Below, in pieces: positions 39,801 to 51,537 of a stretch of 64,000 bases of DNA. Source of the stretch: Anseranas semipalmata (Eukaryota; Chordata; Aves; Anseriformes; Anseranatidae); assembly GCA_013399115.1 (NCBI GenBank), contig VXAA01000861.1, forward strand, positions 1 through 64,000. The letters are read 5' to 3'. The stretch's first letter is position 1. Each line of letters begins with the position of its first letter. The notes below the pieces were generated by a model. The model ran no database searches. It worked only from the letters and a program-made list of their open reading frames with translations, and was not told the DNA's origin. The translations under genes and the position numbers were made by a program.

Positions 39801-42508
39801 CATTTTCCTACTGAAAGAGAATGAGAGACTGTTAACCTTAAATCTGCCAGCTGTTGAATATGGCCTTCTTATGCTCTGAAAGCTTCTCTATTTCCATTTT
39901 AAAAGAAAGGCAGAGATGGAGAAGAAATAAAACACGGGAAGGTATGTATAGCACATGGAAGTCCACTGACATGAGTAACCATCTATTTTGTGAATGGGAG
40001 CTATTGTCCAGAGACATGATTGGTGTTTAAATTTAACCGGCACTCTACATGAGGTAAGACAGGCAACAAAAGAAAATCCAAGAAGTGACAAGGTTGGTGC
40101 TGGTACAGATCTATTCTGGGATTTCTCCAAGTCACTTCAAAGACCACAACAGCTTCTTGACAACAGTTCTGACCTTTGCAATGCAGCAGTGTGAAAAAAG
40201 ATGTGCCTATCCTGCATGCATTAGAATGCACTTATTGTATTTCACACTTCCAGAACTTTTGTTATTTGATTCAAGCTGTTTTCAGGGGAGTTTTGATCCT
40301 GTAAAAGAAGCACATTGGCTCTCTGTCCACTCGTGCTAGGACTAGAATTTTATGTACATATACACAGGAGTTGACCTCACTGCAAAATTCTAGATTTATA
40401 CTGCTGTTGCTAAACCAGAATTTATTCCTCACCTAGTAGACATGAAGCATAATGAAATAAGGACAGTCCAGAACTGTTTCACAGTAAGAAAACAAAAGTC
40501 ACTATGTAGATCAAACATGTCTGTGTAGCCCAGTGTTCTGACACTGGTCTGTTCCAGGTGCTTTTAAAAGTGCTTTTACACTTACAGAGAAAAATCAGAA
40601 TAGGAAACCTGCCTCAAAGGGAATATTCTCTTTGCATTTGCAAAGTAGCGCGCATCTTACACCTGGAGGCCACGATAAAACTGCACTGCCTGTAATTATG
40701 GATGCTCTCATTCCCACGTTAACACTGACACTTTTACTGAAATCTTTCAAGGCTTTCAACCTCAGTAGAAGTTTGTACCCACCAATTCTACAGGAGAACA
40801 ACATGCTATGTACCGAAGCATTTCCTTCCATTAATGTTATCTGTAATGCCTTTCAATTTCACTGAATTTCTCCCTACTCTCAAAAAAAATGGCACTGATT
40901 AATTAGAAATTCCTAATTTACTTCCTCAGCTTTACTTATTTGATATACTCCTACCATATCCTCTCTTGCCTGCCTCCTTTCTGCAATGAAGAATTCAGGG
41001 ACTGGAATGAAGAATTCAGGAGCCATTTCACAGATATCCATGTACAGTATTAGCACAACAGCCTGCTAATCCAACCGACAATACCTTTGAAATCTCAAAA
41101 CCCATTCCATATTCTACAATCAGGTTGTATTCAATAAAAATTAGTGATACTAATAGATGTAGCAGCAGTACCATGGTAAGCCATTTTTACATCATGCGCT
41201 CGTCCAGGAAATAGACTGTTAACTGATTTTTTCAATAGATTTTATCTCTCCTCATAAAATTAAACTTCCTAGTTAGGATTGAAGAGAAGAAAGCACTGAA
41301 TACAAGCACTAAAACTTTCTGCATAATGTAGATTCATTTCATTATGTTTGGTAATAAATTTTGCTCTTCCACTATAGTCAATATTTATAACTCTATCAGA
41401 TGAAGAGGAATTTGATGGCCTGACTTCGATGAGAAATTTTGCCTGTAATAATTCTTTTTTTTAATGTATGCCTGCTCAATTCTAAATCCCTTCTCACTGC
41501 ATCAAGGTGAAATGGTGACCTATTACATGTAATGGCCTTATTTCAATCTCTACATAATGAGATAGCACTTTGACAACAATATAGGCACCGAAGGTAGGAA
41601 AAAGGAAAACATTACCTTGGGAGTAATCAGGTACCTACATTATATTCGTATCTGATGTGCTTCAATTTGTCACTGTAGTTTAAATTTCTAAGAGAAAGGA
41701 CAATCTGGAGGCATGAAAAATTACTAATTATAACATTTAAAATAGAAGCAATGGAAATGTCAACAATCTGACTGGGCCACCAGAGGTTTTTGCAATGATG
41801 AATAAGGTGCATCTCACTGCAGACTGGGAGAGAAGCTTTGGGCCATTTTTTAAAGCTTGAAGAACTTCTCAAGGCGTTACAAATGTTCATTTTTCTTCTA
41901 TCCCTTCAATTACCATCAGAACTTTTTGTGGCCTTTCTAATGGCTCCTATGAACTTCCAGTAGCATTTACTGTCAAGAGATACACAAGCACAAAGATATT
42001 TTGGCCTAAGTCCTATTGAAATCAGTGGGAGTTGGGTGTTTGTATGTCAGACTTGGACCTGTGGGTTTAACCATGGCATGAAGTATTTACTGAACCACTG
42101 ACTTCCCGGAAAATGTGCATTTTCCTGGAGGAGATTCAGCCATACCATATAAATATTGTTCTTGTAGTTGGTCAATAACCCTCTGACAGAGCCACAATCT
42201 TCATAACGTCTGATAGTTTCTGACCAGTTACAAACCTTGACATAGAAAAGATTCAGGAAGTGCTAAATCTGATAGCGTGAGAAATTTCAGTTTAGTAGAC
42301 ATACTGGATTAAGGACAAATATCTGAAAAAAAGACTCAGTGTAGCATAAAAATATATTAGACCATTTTCAGACATTCCATACCGGCTTACTTATGAGTTC
42401 ATAGGCAAAAATATTGGAAAAAGTTAAATACAAATAAAAATGGAGGAAAAAGCTACCCTTGCACTAATACAAACTGGTAGAAATTTGCATTGCCTGGGCT
42501 TTGCATGC

Positions 42509-42540
<32 letters not shown>

Positions 42541-44700
42541 CTGTGTATATGCATACACAAATATCTATGTACGTATATACATACACATATATATAGCTTT
42601 TCCAGTTGACATAAGATACTCGCTAAGAAGCTGCGTATAAAAAGAAACATACAAGGAAGCTTTCTAAAATGCATAAGACAGAAAACTTCAGTCAGTAAGA
42701 AAAAAATAATTTGGGGATGAAAATATAAATAAGGGCTAACCAGACCTGTAAAAGCCTCTTAGGCTTGTTATCTTATTTTTCATTGCTATCTAGCAAAACA
42801 GAAAAATTATTAAAAAATGATACCAGAGAAAATATCTCTAACTACCCTTACAGAATAGACGACGACTCTGTTGAAAATCAGGTGTCTGTCCACCTGAAAT
42901 GAAAGTTATACACAGAGGTCAATCTCCAGGTAATAAAAGCCTGGTTCTCTGCAAGACTAGCTCAGAAATACACCATTTTTGAATTTAAAGTACAGGGACA
43001 GTTTCAAGCTGTGTTTTCAGTACATCTGTATTGTAGTAAGGATGTAAAGTGCTTTTTTCAACACTCCATTGATTTGCCCTATAAAGGAACCAATTGCAAT
43101 TCTTCTCTCCTCCAAGTCTAAGCAGCTGCACTCTCCTGATTCCTTTAAGAGACCCACAGTAAGCAGGCAGCCTGGAACAGGCGCAGGTTGCCCCTTCACA
43201 CCCGAGGTGTGGGGAGATGAGAGCAAGGAGCCTAAGCTACACCCTGGGGATAAGGCAGCAGAGAACTGCATTGCACACCAAAGAATTCAGAGTTGCATGT
43301 TTTGATTTACACTGACATGAAGGTTGTTTTTCTTGGTGTGGTATCTTGATGGATATCACCTCCAATCCAGAGGCTCCTACAGGATGAATTGAGCCCTTCA
43401 TTAAGAAGTTTCCAGGAGTTAGCATTTTGACGGTTTCAGCCCTTAACTGGCAAAGCTGGCTAATTTTTCTGCAGACTGAAGGAAGGATAGTTACTCTACA
43501 GGTAGGTGCAACTCGTTAGATGACAGTCATTTCTGGGTACACAGCAGACAAGCTCTCCTGTAGCTTTATACTAACTGGACACATCGGGCTTCTTGCCTTT
43601 GCAGTGGCAATCACCTGGTTACTGATTTCCCCTTTGTCTGGTATCACGTGTTTAGCTTCTTTTGGCCAGTAAGCTTCTGTAAGCAAAGAACAAGACAACC
43701 TATTTTTCAAAGTTAATTCCTCTTAAAAAGTGTGGACATGAGGAAGGTGGCAGAGGGTGGGATGTGACGTAAAAGCAGATGGAAATGCGGAAGAACAGTT
43801 GCTTAGCACCTATAAAAGTCAGGCCCACTTCTTCACAAGATACATATGTATTTCCGTAACCATAGTTAGGAACCCACGGTTGAGTTTTGGCCTCTAAATA
43901 ACCTAAATCCATCACAGGCTTTTTGAATGTACAGCTAATGATTAAATAAACAAAGATATTAAAAGTCGTAAGAATCATGCTGCAGTCCTGGCAGCAAGCA
44001 GCAATTCAGCACTCAGGGACAGCTTTTGTTTTACCTTTGCTCCTGCTGGGAGCTTTGCCACCTATTAATGAATGACAGATAGATCAGAAAAAGGCGCTGC
44101 AAAAAAACTCTCAGCCAGTGGGACAATAGGGGATCAGGCAGCAGCCTTCTCGCCTTTGTCTGAGCAAGAGATAAAAAATAAAGCTTGGAGTCAGAGACCA
44201 TTATCCAACCTAGGCTGTTTTATGTGGGGATGAGTATGTTTTGGAATGGGTCTGTAGCATCTATTTATCCGGGACTAAATCGATACAACACAGCAGGATA
44301 GAGACAAACCAAGTATTTGAGATCTTAAAAAAAAAGCCTGTAGAAACACCAGATTGACAGCTAAGAGGAACGTGCTCAAAAATCACTTGGAAGCTGAAAA
44401 CATTTCTTTTATATTCTACTCTATTTCTTACTCCATTAGGAAAACTCACCTGACAAAAGGAGCAAGAGACTTCCCTGCTTAATGACACAGAGAAGGGAGG
44501 AAAACAGAAGCATTTAAATACCATAAGCATCTCGTCTTTGTCTCAGCCTGCTTTTTATGCCTGGATTATGCTAACACTATTGATCTTTGTGTCTGTGACT
44601 AACTCCTGGGTTTTTATGTTAGTGACCTGATTCTGCACTAACATGCTCCTCCCAGTTTGGTGAGGCTCCCCATGTGATCTATTCTCCCCCCTAAATAAAG
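36821..44700. other. Non-coding stretch
   Basis: AT-rich sequence. It includes a TA/TG microsatellite at about 42,508-42,541 and a small direct repeat near 40,985-41,020 (AATGAAGAATTCAGG twice). Two very short minus-strand segments with good splice sites (44,035-44,061 and 44,450-44,474) are mentioned in the findings. No gene is called. Confidence 0.5.
42508..42541. repeat. TA/TG microsatellite
   Basis: About ten TA units are followed by about six TG units and then a looser alternation of TA and CA dinucleotides to about 42,595. This is a compound dinucleotide repeat. Confidence 0.9.
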
Positions 44701-44746
44701 TTGAAAAATTTGGCTGGGATCAGCGAGTGCTGCTGAGGTAGCGGGT

Positions 44747-44974
44747 GTGCGGAGCTATTCCACCCTCCCCACATCTGCAGCACAAATAACGCGCCTGTTC
44801 AGCACTATCTGCCGCTCTGGTTTGAAGACCGAAGGGGATGAGGATGGCCAGTTAGCAAGGTCTCGGGCTACCTCCATGTCAGGCTTCAGCACGGGCTCCC
44901 AGCCTTGCCGCCCCCTGCTCACGCTCCCCTTTTGAAAGTAGCCCAGCAGGCTGAGGAAGATGTGGCCGGAGAAG
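44747..44974 (+). CDS. Candidate first exon (5'UTR plus short coding start)
   Basis: An ATG at 44,960, with A at -3 and an in-frame TAG upstream, opens a five-codon start (MWPEK). It ends precisely at a consensus donor, GAGAAG followed by gtgagt (44,975). The coding part would be 44,960-44,974, and the rest is inferred 5' UTR with an unknown start. The exon lies just upstream of the CpG island, the usual arrangement for a vertebrate promoter and first exon. It is a plausible beginning for the plus-strand gene that seems to end near 57-58 kb, but no exon entering in phase 0 was found to join it to. The only strong downstream candidate (46,737) enters in phase 1. It may also be a non-coding first exon. 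Confidence 0.3.
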
Positions 44975-45099
44975 GTGAGTACTGCATGGCTATGATGAAT
45001 CCTTTGTGCGGAACCGGAGCCTCATTAGGAAGAGTAGGGAGGGAGGGAGCAGCAATCGCAATTTTTTTTTTTTTTTAAATGAACACAATCAAAAGCCTC

Positions 45100-45640
45100 C
45101 TTTCCTTCCCCGTTATGCAGAAGGCACGCGAGCCTCTTCCAGAGGGAATCTACCTACCGAGCTGATTTCCTCACAAAGCTGATTTTCCCAGCACGGGAAA
45201 AAAAAAAAAAAAGCCCAAGCATCTGAAGCTGCCTGCTGCAGACTTGCCGTCTGTCCGGCTGGGCAGGCAGGTGCCTCGCCAGGCGCAGCTCCCGCTGCAT
45301 CCCACCCCAGCCCTCCGCAGCCTCCAGCCCAGCACCCGGCACGCGGGGCCGGCACGGTGCGGCACGGCATCTGGGACCGCACCAACCACCTTGCTTGTCC
45401 CCACAGCCCGGCCTGGGGCTGCTCATGTGGCCCCCCCAGGGCTACCCAGCTCTGGTCCAAGGCGGGACCGCTCTCCCCCGATAGCAGCAGCTGTCCAAGC
45501 ACGCAGCCACCACGCGCTGCTCCTGACAGGGACGTGTAAGGTGCTCCCTCGGGCACAAAGGTGCGCCCAGCACCCCCATCCACACGCTGCTCTCGCAGTG
45601 CGCATCTTCCTCTCCATCCCTACGGAGCCGTAGGCACCCC
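45100..45640. promoter_or_regulatory. CpG island
   Basis: This is the most GC- and CpG-dense part of the window (for example the CCCGGCACGCGG stretch near 45,330 and the GGTGCGGCACGG stretch near 45,355), in contrast to AT-rich surroundings. Such islands mark promoters in bird genomes. Long overlapping open frames on both strands (45,113-45,633) are expected in GC-rich DNA and are not taken as genes. Orientation is uncertain: a donor-bearing plus exon lies just upstream, but a minus-strand promoter is also possible. Confidence 0.7.
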
Positions 45641-46736
45641 TCGCCCTTTCCCATTCAGCAACACCTGCTTCTCCGCATGCATATGATAAGCCTCCCCCTC
45701 AGTTATCCACTTTGCTTGTCTCCCTTGTTCACCCACAAAAGGAGCCCCCTCCGTCCTCTCCATGCAGTCCCCCGCACGCCCTGCATCCCCTTCCACCCAC
45801 TGATCTCTAATGCATTAACTCATCTCAGATGCATTTCACACAACTTCCCCCCCCATTTTGGATGGGATTTCAAGCTAAAAGGAAAGTCAGTCCTCACTAG
45901 TAAGTGCTGAATGCCCAAAGAAAGCCTTCCTTCCCTTCTCCCCCCCTGCCAATCCTTAGCCTCAGTGCAGGGACCAGCTTACTGCACACTGGTTCTTTCC
46001 CCCCAAAAGACAAAGGACCCGTGCTTTATTTCTGGGAGAGGGGAGGGCAGTGAGGAGGCAGGGTGCTTACTGTTTGCCCAGAACTCCCAAATTCAACAGA
46101 CACTGTCCCAGTCCATGCTGTGGGGAAATAAATGTGATTTTATTCCAGAAACATACGAAGAAGCTGTGTCTAAAATGACATTCTTCACTCCACCATCTAT
46201 CCCCCCTGCTTCCTCCCACCCTTTAACTTAGTATTTTTCTTGCAAAATTTTAAAGATGAAATTCCCTGAGTACTGAATAGATTGGAGTCCTAAACTGTAA
46301 CTATTCATCAAGAACAGGCACACTGGCTGGAAGCAGAAGAGTTTTCTTTATAAATGAGTTGGATGAACACTTGGATGTTCAATCTTTTGCTCTTCAGCAT
46401 GTTTAAAAGAAAAAAAAAAAAAACTGTTATCCCTGCAGGAGTTTCAATCTTGGCAGACTTCAGATCCAAGACAAAGGCTGCTAAGCGTCCCATCCATAAT
46501 TACATTCCTTACTAGCAGTAGGAAAGGAGAAAAAAAGAAGAAGAAAGATTAAAAAAGGAGGCGGGAGGGGGATCAAAAGCAAATCTCATTTGTTCAGTCC
46601 CCTTTTACAACCGATTAGCCCAGAATCAGAACCTTCCTTTACCTGCAAAGAAAATGAGAACGTAATGAAAAGGACACTGATTAAGATCTTATTTTATGAA
46701 GCTTCTTAGGATTTTGTTTTGTTCATTTGAATTCAG
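45641..46736. other. Putative intron sequence
   Basis: A C/T-rich stretch at 45,690-45,970 grades into AT-rich DNA with an A-run near 46,411-46,423. No coding segment is supported. Confidence 0.4.
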
Positions 46737-46810
46737 CTCTAAACTGCTTTCAAGTTTTCATTTATCTTGTAACTCAAAAACAATTAAATGATCCACTTGG
46801 ACCTGGACTG
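46737..46810 (+). CDS. Internal exon candidate (unidentified plus-strand gene)
   Basis: A 74-nt segment follows a strong T-rich acceptor ending TTCATTTGAATTCAG and precedes a consensus donor, GGACTG followed by gtaagt (46,811). One frame is open (phase 1 to 0) and reads LNCFQVFIYLVTQKQLNDPL and then GPGL. The first part is hydrophobic and could belong to a signal peptide or membrane segment. It lies 1.8 kb downstream of the candidate first exon on the same strand, but the phases do not join directly, so at least one more exon would be needed. The protein family is not recognised. Confidence 0.3.
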
Positions 46811-49259
46811 GTAAGTACTTGTTCTGATCCCCAAAAATGTAATACAGAGCATTAGGACAAACTGATCCTAGAAACAGACAAACAGAAAAATCACTGAGTG
46901 AATTTAATTATCAGTATAGGCTAGGGAATTGTTTGTACTTCGGGATTTGTGTTTTCAGAGTAACATTTAAAATGTAGACAATGGAAGACTTTACAGGCTG
47001 CCTCTGGAAGTCACAGGATGTAATTGCCCCTGATTTTGAAAGGTGTTTGGGAAGAACAGTGTAGAATGTTGTGCAAAAGAAATGAATATGAACTAAATTA
47101 GCAAAAAGTTAATCACAAAAGAAATTTCAAAGGGAAAAAAGAATCCACATTTTACAGGGTATGTTTTTCAGCTGGTGATATAAGATCGCTCCTCTATTAG
47201 GAAAAACAAAGCGTGGCTTATCTGGAAAATCCACCCTCTGAGAAGAGGAATATTGTGTGCTGTTTTGAGAAAAGAAATCTCAACATAGGCTTCATTGCAT
47301 TTTAAAAAACTGCTTCAAAGTGAACATCACAAAGGAATAGATCTGTTCAAAAATAAATAAAAACCAACTCCAACCCCTTCCCCAAATATGAGCACCTGAA
47401 AGGAATAAGATTCTATACGTCTTCCTAACATGTTTTATTACAGCATTCATAAGCCTCAGTCAGCATGCCTATTGGGAGCATTTAATACACAGTTTCAAAG
47501 CTACCCTAAAAATGTTATACTAGGATTTGATTGATCAGGATGATAAACTTTCTTTATACCACTATACAGACAATGCAGCTAAAACATGTATCACAGGTAC
47601 ATTTTGCTAGCATTGATTTGAGGAGGGAATTTGTCAAGCATTCAGTCTACAACGTGATTTACTTGCAGTTTCTTCCTGGTAACACTCATCAGCAGCATCC
47701 ATAAGGATTTGGACTTTGCACACACAAAAAACAGTATTTACCAAAACATGCCGTTAGAACAAGGCTGCAGTCACACCTGAAAAGCTACTGGTATTTATCG
47801 AATCATAGTTATACCAACTGAGCATCTTACACTATCATGAGAAGTCACCAATAAAATCAGTGGGATAAATATCAGTTTCAGAGAGAGTTTAAGTCTACAA
47901 CACAACGGGTCTTTTGTTTCAATTGCCCTACACTTCAGCAATTACTTACTTAAAATTAAAACCTTAAAAAAAAAAAAACAGAAGTAGCTCCATATAGATC
48001 CTCTATAAACTAAATGCCCAGGAAAACAGTATGCTACATTTGCAGTCCACACTAAGTACAGACACCTGCCCCCACCAGCTATTCTGGAATAACTAAAAAG
48101 CAAGTGTCCTGAGTAGTGCTCACAGCCTGCAACTTCCGTCTGAATCAACGGAGGCTGTTTTGCTCGGCATCACTCAATGCAGAGGTAAGATGGTACTGGG
48201 ATCTGCCCTAAAGTTACTTGCTTTTGTCATACACAGTCTGTCCCTCAAAGTTATCCAAGCCTAATGCAGCTTTAAGGAGAATCAGGATCCTAACAGATAT
48301 TGTTCCTTTTATAGGAACAAGATTAAACCTTCTGTTGACTTACAGATCTGATCAATGCTGGAATGAGGTATTGCGAGCACTTCCAAAACTTGCAGTCTTC
48401 TCCTCCTCCTGCAGCAGGGAGGAGGAAGCCTCAAAACAAAACCATCAGACAGTCAAGAAAACTCACATTGTATCGCCAGAGTATAATGAAAACAGAACAG
48501 GCTGAACAACTGCTAAAAGCAGTTTTCTTGCTCACTAGGATAAAAATAGGGTAAAGCATTTTAAGAGACTAGGGCAGAATTTTACAGCCTTAATTAAAAG
48601 ACTAATTGACTTGCTTAAATCTGCATTTAAGTTGCCTGTTATATCACTGCATGTAATAGCAAGGGTATTATGCAAATTAAGTTTCTAAGGAATGATTAAG
48701 TATAAAAATTTAGTATAGATCAATTTTGGATTTTGGTTTTAGATTAACAAGGAACACAAAGCCAAAAGCCATGTCAATTCATTTGAGGATCTTTCCAATA
48801 AACCAACATTGTGTAACACCTACAGATCTGGTTACACGTTACAAACATACCTGAAGCAGGCTGCTGTGCTGTAGCAACCCAATGTTTATTATCTAAGCCC
48901 ATACCCTCAAGGACACAGAACCTACTGGGGAGTATGAAGCCTAGCTGGTTCTCAGCTGCAAGCTGATCAGCACCTTGCAGACTTGAAACCTCAAGATTTC
49001 CAAATGTGTTTTAAGCATCCAAAGATAAAGACAGATTTTGAAAATGGCTATGGCGGTCTTACATACGTATTTAAAATACCCATAAAATCTGGCCCTTGGT
49101 TCTTACACAAGAGTTTCTAGAAGATGCACTAAAAAATAGTGAGATATTTCAGTCTTGCTACTTATGTGCTTCTTGAACTCCTTCCTCCCCTTTCTATCCT
49201 TTTTCTATTCCTTCCTCCCTCCTTGTCCCCACTTTCGTTTGCTCTCACTCCCACTCTAG
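46811..49259. other. Non-coding or intronic stretch
   Basis: AT-rich DNA with an A-run near 47,968-47,979. A long pyrimidine tract (about 49,176-49,259) ends in CTCTAG. A plus donor-like AG/gtaaga occurs at 48,185. Nothing else is supportable. Confidence 0.4.
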
Positions 49260-49444
49260 CTTTCATCTCCAAGTTTGTGCACAAGTATATTAGTAGATAT
49301 CTTGCTACACTAGCTCTGGAGGACGAGAAAAGAATCATTTACATATCAAGTTTAGAACATGACGGATACATTTCATACAAATGTTTTCACATCAAAAAGA
49401 TGCAAATCTGGAGAAAGGAGGCGCATTCTTCTCTAATGCAATAA
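49260..49444 (+). CDS. Weak terminal-exon candidate
   Basis: Directly after the long pyrimidine tract and an AG, a frame stays open for 61 codons (starting FISKFVHKYISRYLATLALE, phase 1 entry). It ends in a TAA that overlaps an AATAAA polyadenylation-like signal (49,440-49,445). The peptide is charged and not low-complexity. No homologous family is recognised, and no upstream exon ending in phase 1 was found, so this may be chance. Confidence 0.15.
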
Positions 49445-49922
49445 AAACAGAAGATACAATTTGAAAGGCAGCAGAAAAATTTATAAGCAAGCTGAAGGCA
49501 GAAAGAAAAAAAGCCTGAAACTACATTAAAAAGCCAATACATATTAAAGATGATATAAACGCTAGAAGGAATTCAGCATTTGATTTGAAAACGCAGTGTG
49601 TGTATGCATGAGTACTTGAAAGAGACACACATAAGACAGAAACCAAAGATTCTCCTCCTACTGGAATCAGAGATTTTTGATATTAATTCACAAGGAGCAG
49701 GTTTATAGTTTTAGGTCAGTGATCTCTAAAAAGATGTTTTTGTGTTCATTTGAGAACAGTATCATAACATTTCCTCACTTACTACAGGTGTATATGTGCT
49801 TATAAACCTTTCTTCCTCAATGAATAAAACCAGAAAGTTACGGAAAAGAAGTCTGAGTTAACCTAAAGGTTAGGTATGTACAATCAGCTTCCTACTAAAA
49901 CAACAAAACTGCAGTACCTCAC

Positions 49923-49996
49923 CTGTCATTCCTGGCCCTCATCCTTCCAATGAAGCTGAAGATTCGGTCGTTCACAGAACTCATCCCTTCCTTCAG
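49923..49996 (-). CDS. Internal exon candidate (unidentified minus-strand gene)
   Basis: On the minus strand a 74-nt segment follows an excellent acceptor (TTCTTTGTTTCAG) and precedes the consensus donor GACAG followed by gtgagg. Only one frame is open (phase 0 to 2). It reads LKEGMSSVNDRIFSFIGRMR and then ARNDR, an amphipathic, probably helical, basic segment. Signal quality and single-frame openness make this one of the better exon candidates in the window. The protein is not recognised. The only other good minus-strand exon (62,745-62,835) lies upstream in transcription order but leaves in phase 1, so an unseen exon would have to lie between. Confidence 0.42.
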
Positions 49997-51064
49997 CTGA
50001 AACAAAGAATCAGAAAACAGAGTTATCCTAACAGAAAAAAACATTGACAACTAAAACGCCATGTAAGCCTGGCCCTCAGCATCTTGATTTTATTTGTTTT
50101 TAAGGATTCAATGTAAATTGTCACTATTCTTTTTGATATAACACTAATAATATAATTACCAAGTCACTATCAAACACAGAGGCAAGTTTTGCCCACATAA
50201 AATGGTAGGAGTCTCAGTGAACAAAAAAGCTGTTGATCAACGTTCTTCTCTCTCTTCAGTAATTCAGCATTTGACAGATATGCCAATAACCTGAATTAAT
50301 CTTTGAGATTAATTTGTCACTGTAATTTCCTTTCTCTCATGTAAATTGCATGAAACTTTCAGAGATCAAAGTCGAAAAACAAAGGGAAAGACAATGGCTG
50401 AGGATATCCTGAGGATATTACAAAACAAGGAGCAGATTTTGTCCTTCACAGCTTATACTACATTGTACTTTTCTAAGATATGAAAATATGAGCCATGGTA
50501 GCAAAGTCCATCTCTAGGTAAGGGCACATGCTATGTATTCAGCTTACAGATATTTTAATACGCTTTCATTAAAAGTTTGTTCCAGCAAATCCAGTTTGTT
50601 CCAGGCCAAAAAGCAGGTTTTTTTTTTGTTGCTGTAAATACCTGAACCATTCTAATGTGTATTATTAAATGTTGATGGGAATTAAATATGCACATTCCTG
50701 AGATACTAGTTTGCATGTTCATAACACTCAGATGAAATACACTGAAGACTTATGACTCGCACATAAAAATAACCCAACAATGTGAGAATAATTTACTCTG
50801 AATTAAATTAGGGCATAGATATTGAAGAATGTTTTTTTCTTTTAATGGATAGTTTCCTCATGAGAACATGTTGACACTGAGACTTCAGTAGATGGAGACT
50901 TGAAATGTGCAGTCTGTGCGTGTGTAAATACAATGATTAAGGATAACATGAACAGTCTTCTCTAAATTTAAGCATAGCACTAGAGGTCCACCTCTGTCTC
51001 AAACTGAAATCTCAGCAGGACTTTGCAATACGAGCTATGCTATGACATTTACCTCTACCACTAC
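49997..51064. other. Non-coding or intronic stretch
   Basis: AT-rich sequence with a T-run at about 50,620-50,628. No gene or interspersed repeat is recognised until the CR1 begins at about 51,065. Confidence 0.5.
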
Positions 51065-51381
51065 TGTGGTCTCTCCATCGCTGTGTAGAAGCAAATAACC
51101 ACCTCCCTCAACCTGCTGAGGATGCTCTTTCTAATGCAGCCCAAGGTGCCACTGAGCTTTACAAAAGCACACTGCTGGCTCGTGTTCAACTTGGTGTCCA
51201 CCTGGACCTCCAGATCCTTTTCTGCAGAGCTGCTTTCCAGCTGGGTGGCCCCCAACATATATTTGGGCATGAGGTTATTTGCCTTCAAGTGGACTTTGTG
51301 CTGCTCATCTCAACCCTTTGAACCTGGCAGCTCAGCCAGTTTTAAATCCACCTCTTTGTCCATTTACCTAGTCCATCAGTT

Positions 51382-51537
51382 TGTCTATGAAGTGGTAGGT
51401 GAGATGGCAAAAAAAAAAAAAAAAAAGAAAAAAAACCTCTCCGACATCAAAATAAACNNNNNTTTATGAAGGGGGAGGGGAGAAGAAAAAAAAAAAAAAA
51501 AAAAAAGAAAAAAAGCCTCTCCGACATCAAGATAAAC
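51382..51537. other. Assembly gap (5 N) with duplicated flanks
   Basis: Five Ns at 51,458-51,462 separate two near-copies of one sequence. The left one runs from TCTATGAAGTGGTAGGTGAG through an A-run to CCTCTCCGACATCAAAATAAAC (51,382-51,457). The right one runs from TTTATGAAGGGGGAGGGGAG through a longer A-run to the same end with AAGATAAAC (51,463-51,537). The differences cluster at the contig end and in the A-run. The simplest reading is one locus assembled twice at a homopolymer, not a real tandem repeat. Confidence 0.8.

Noticed and set aside
42500..42600. TA/TG tract as a Z-DNA or regulatory element
   Set aside because: It is an ordinary compound microsatellite, and nothing nearby suggests a function.
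45113..45633. Long overlapping frames on both strands (156, 129 and 90 codons)
   Set aside because: They lie in the CpG island, where stop codons are rare. Peptides are Pro/Ala/Gly/Arg-rich in several frames at once, which is a composition effect.
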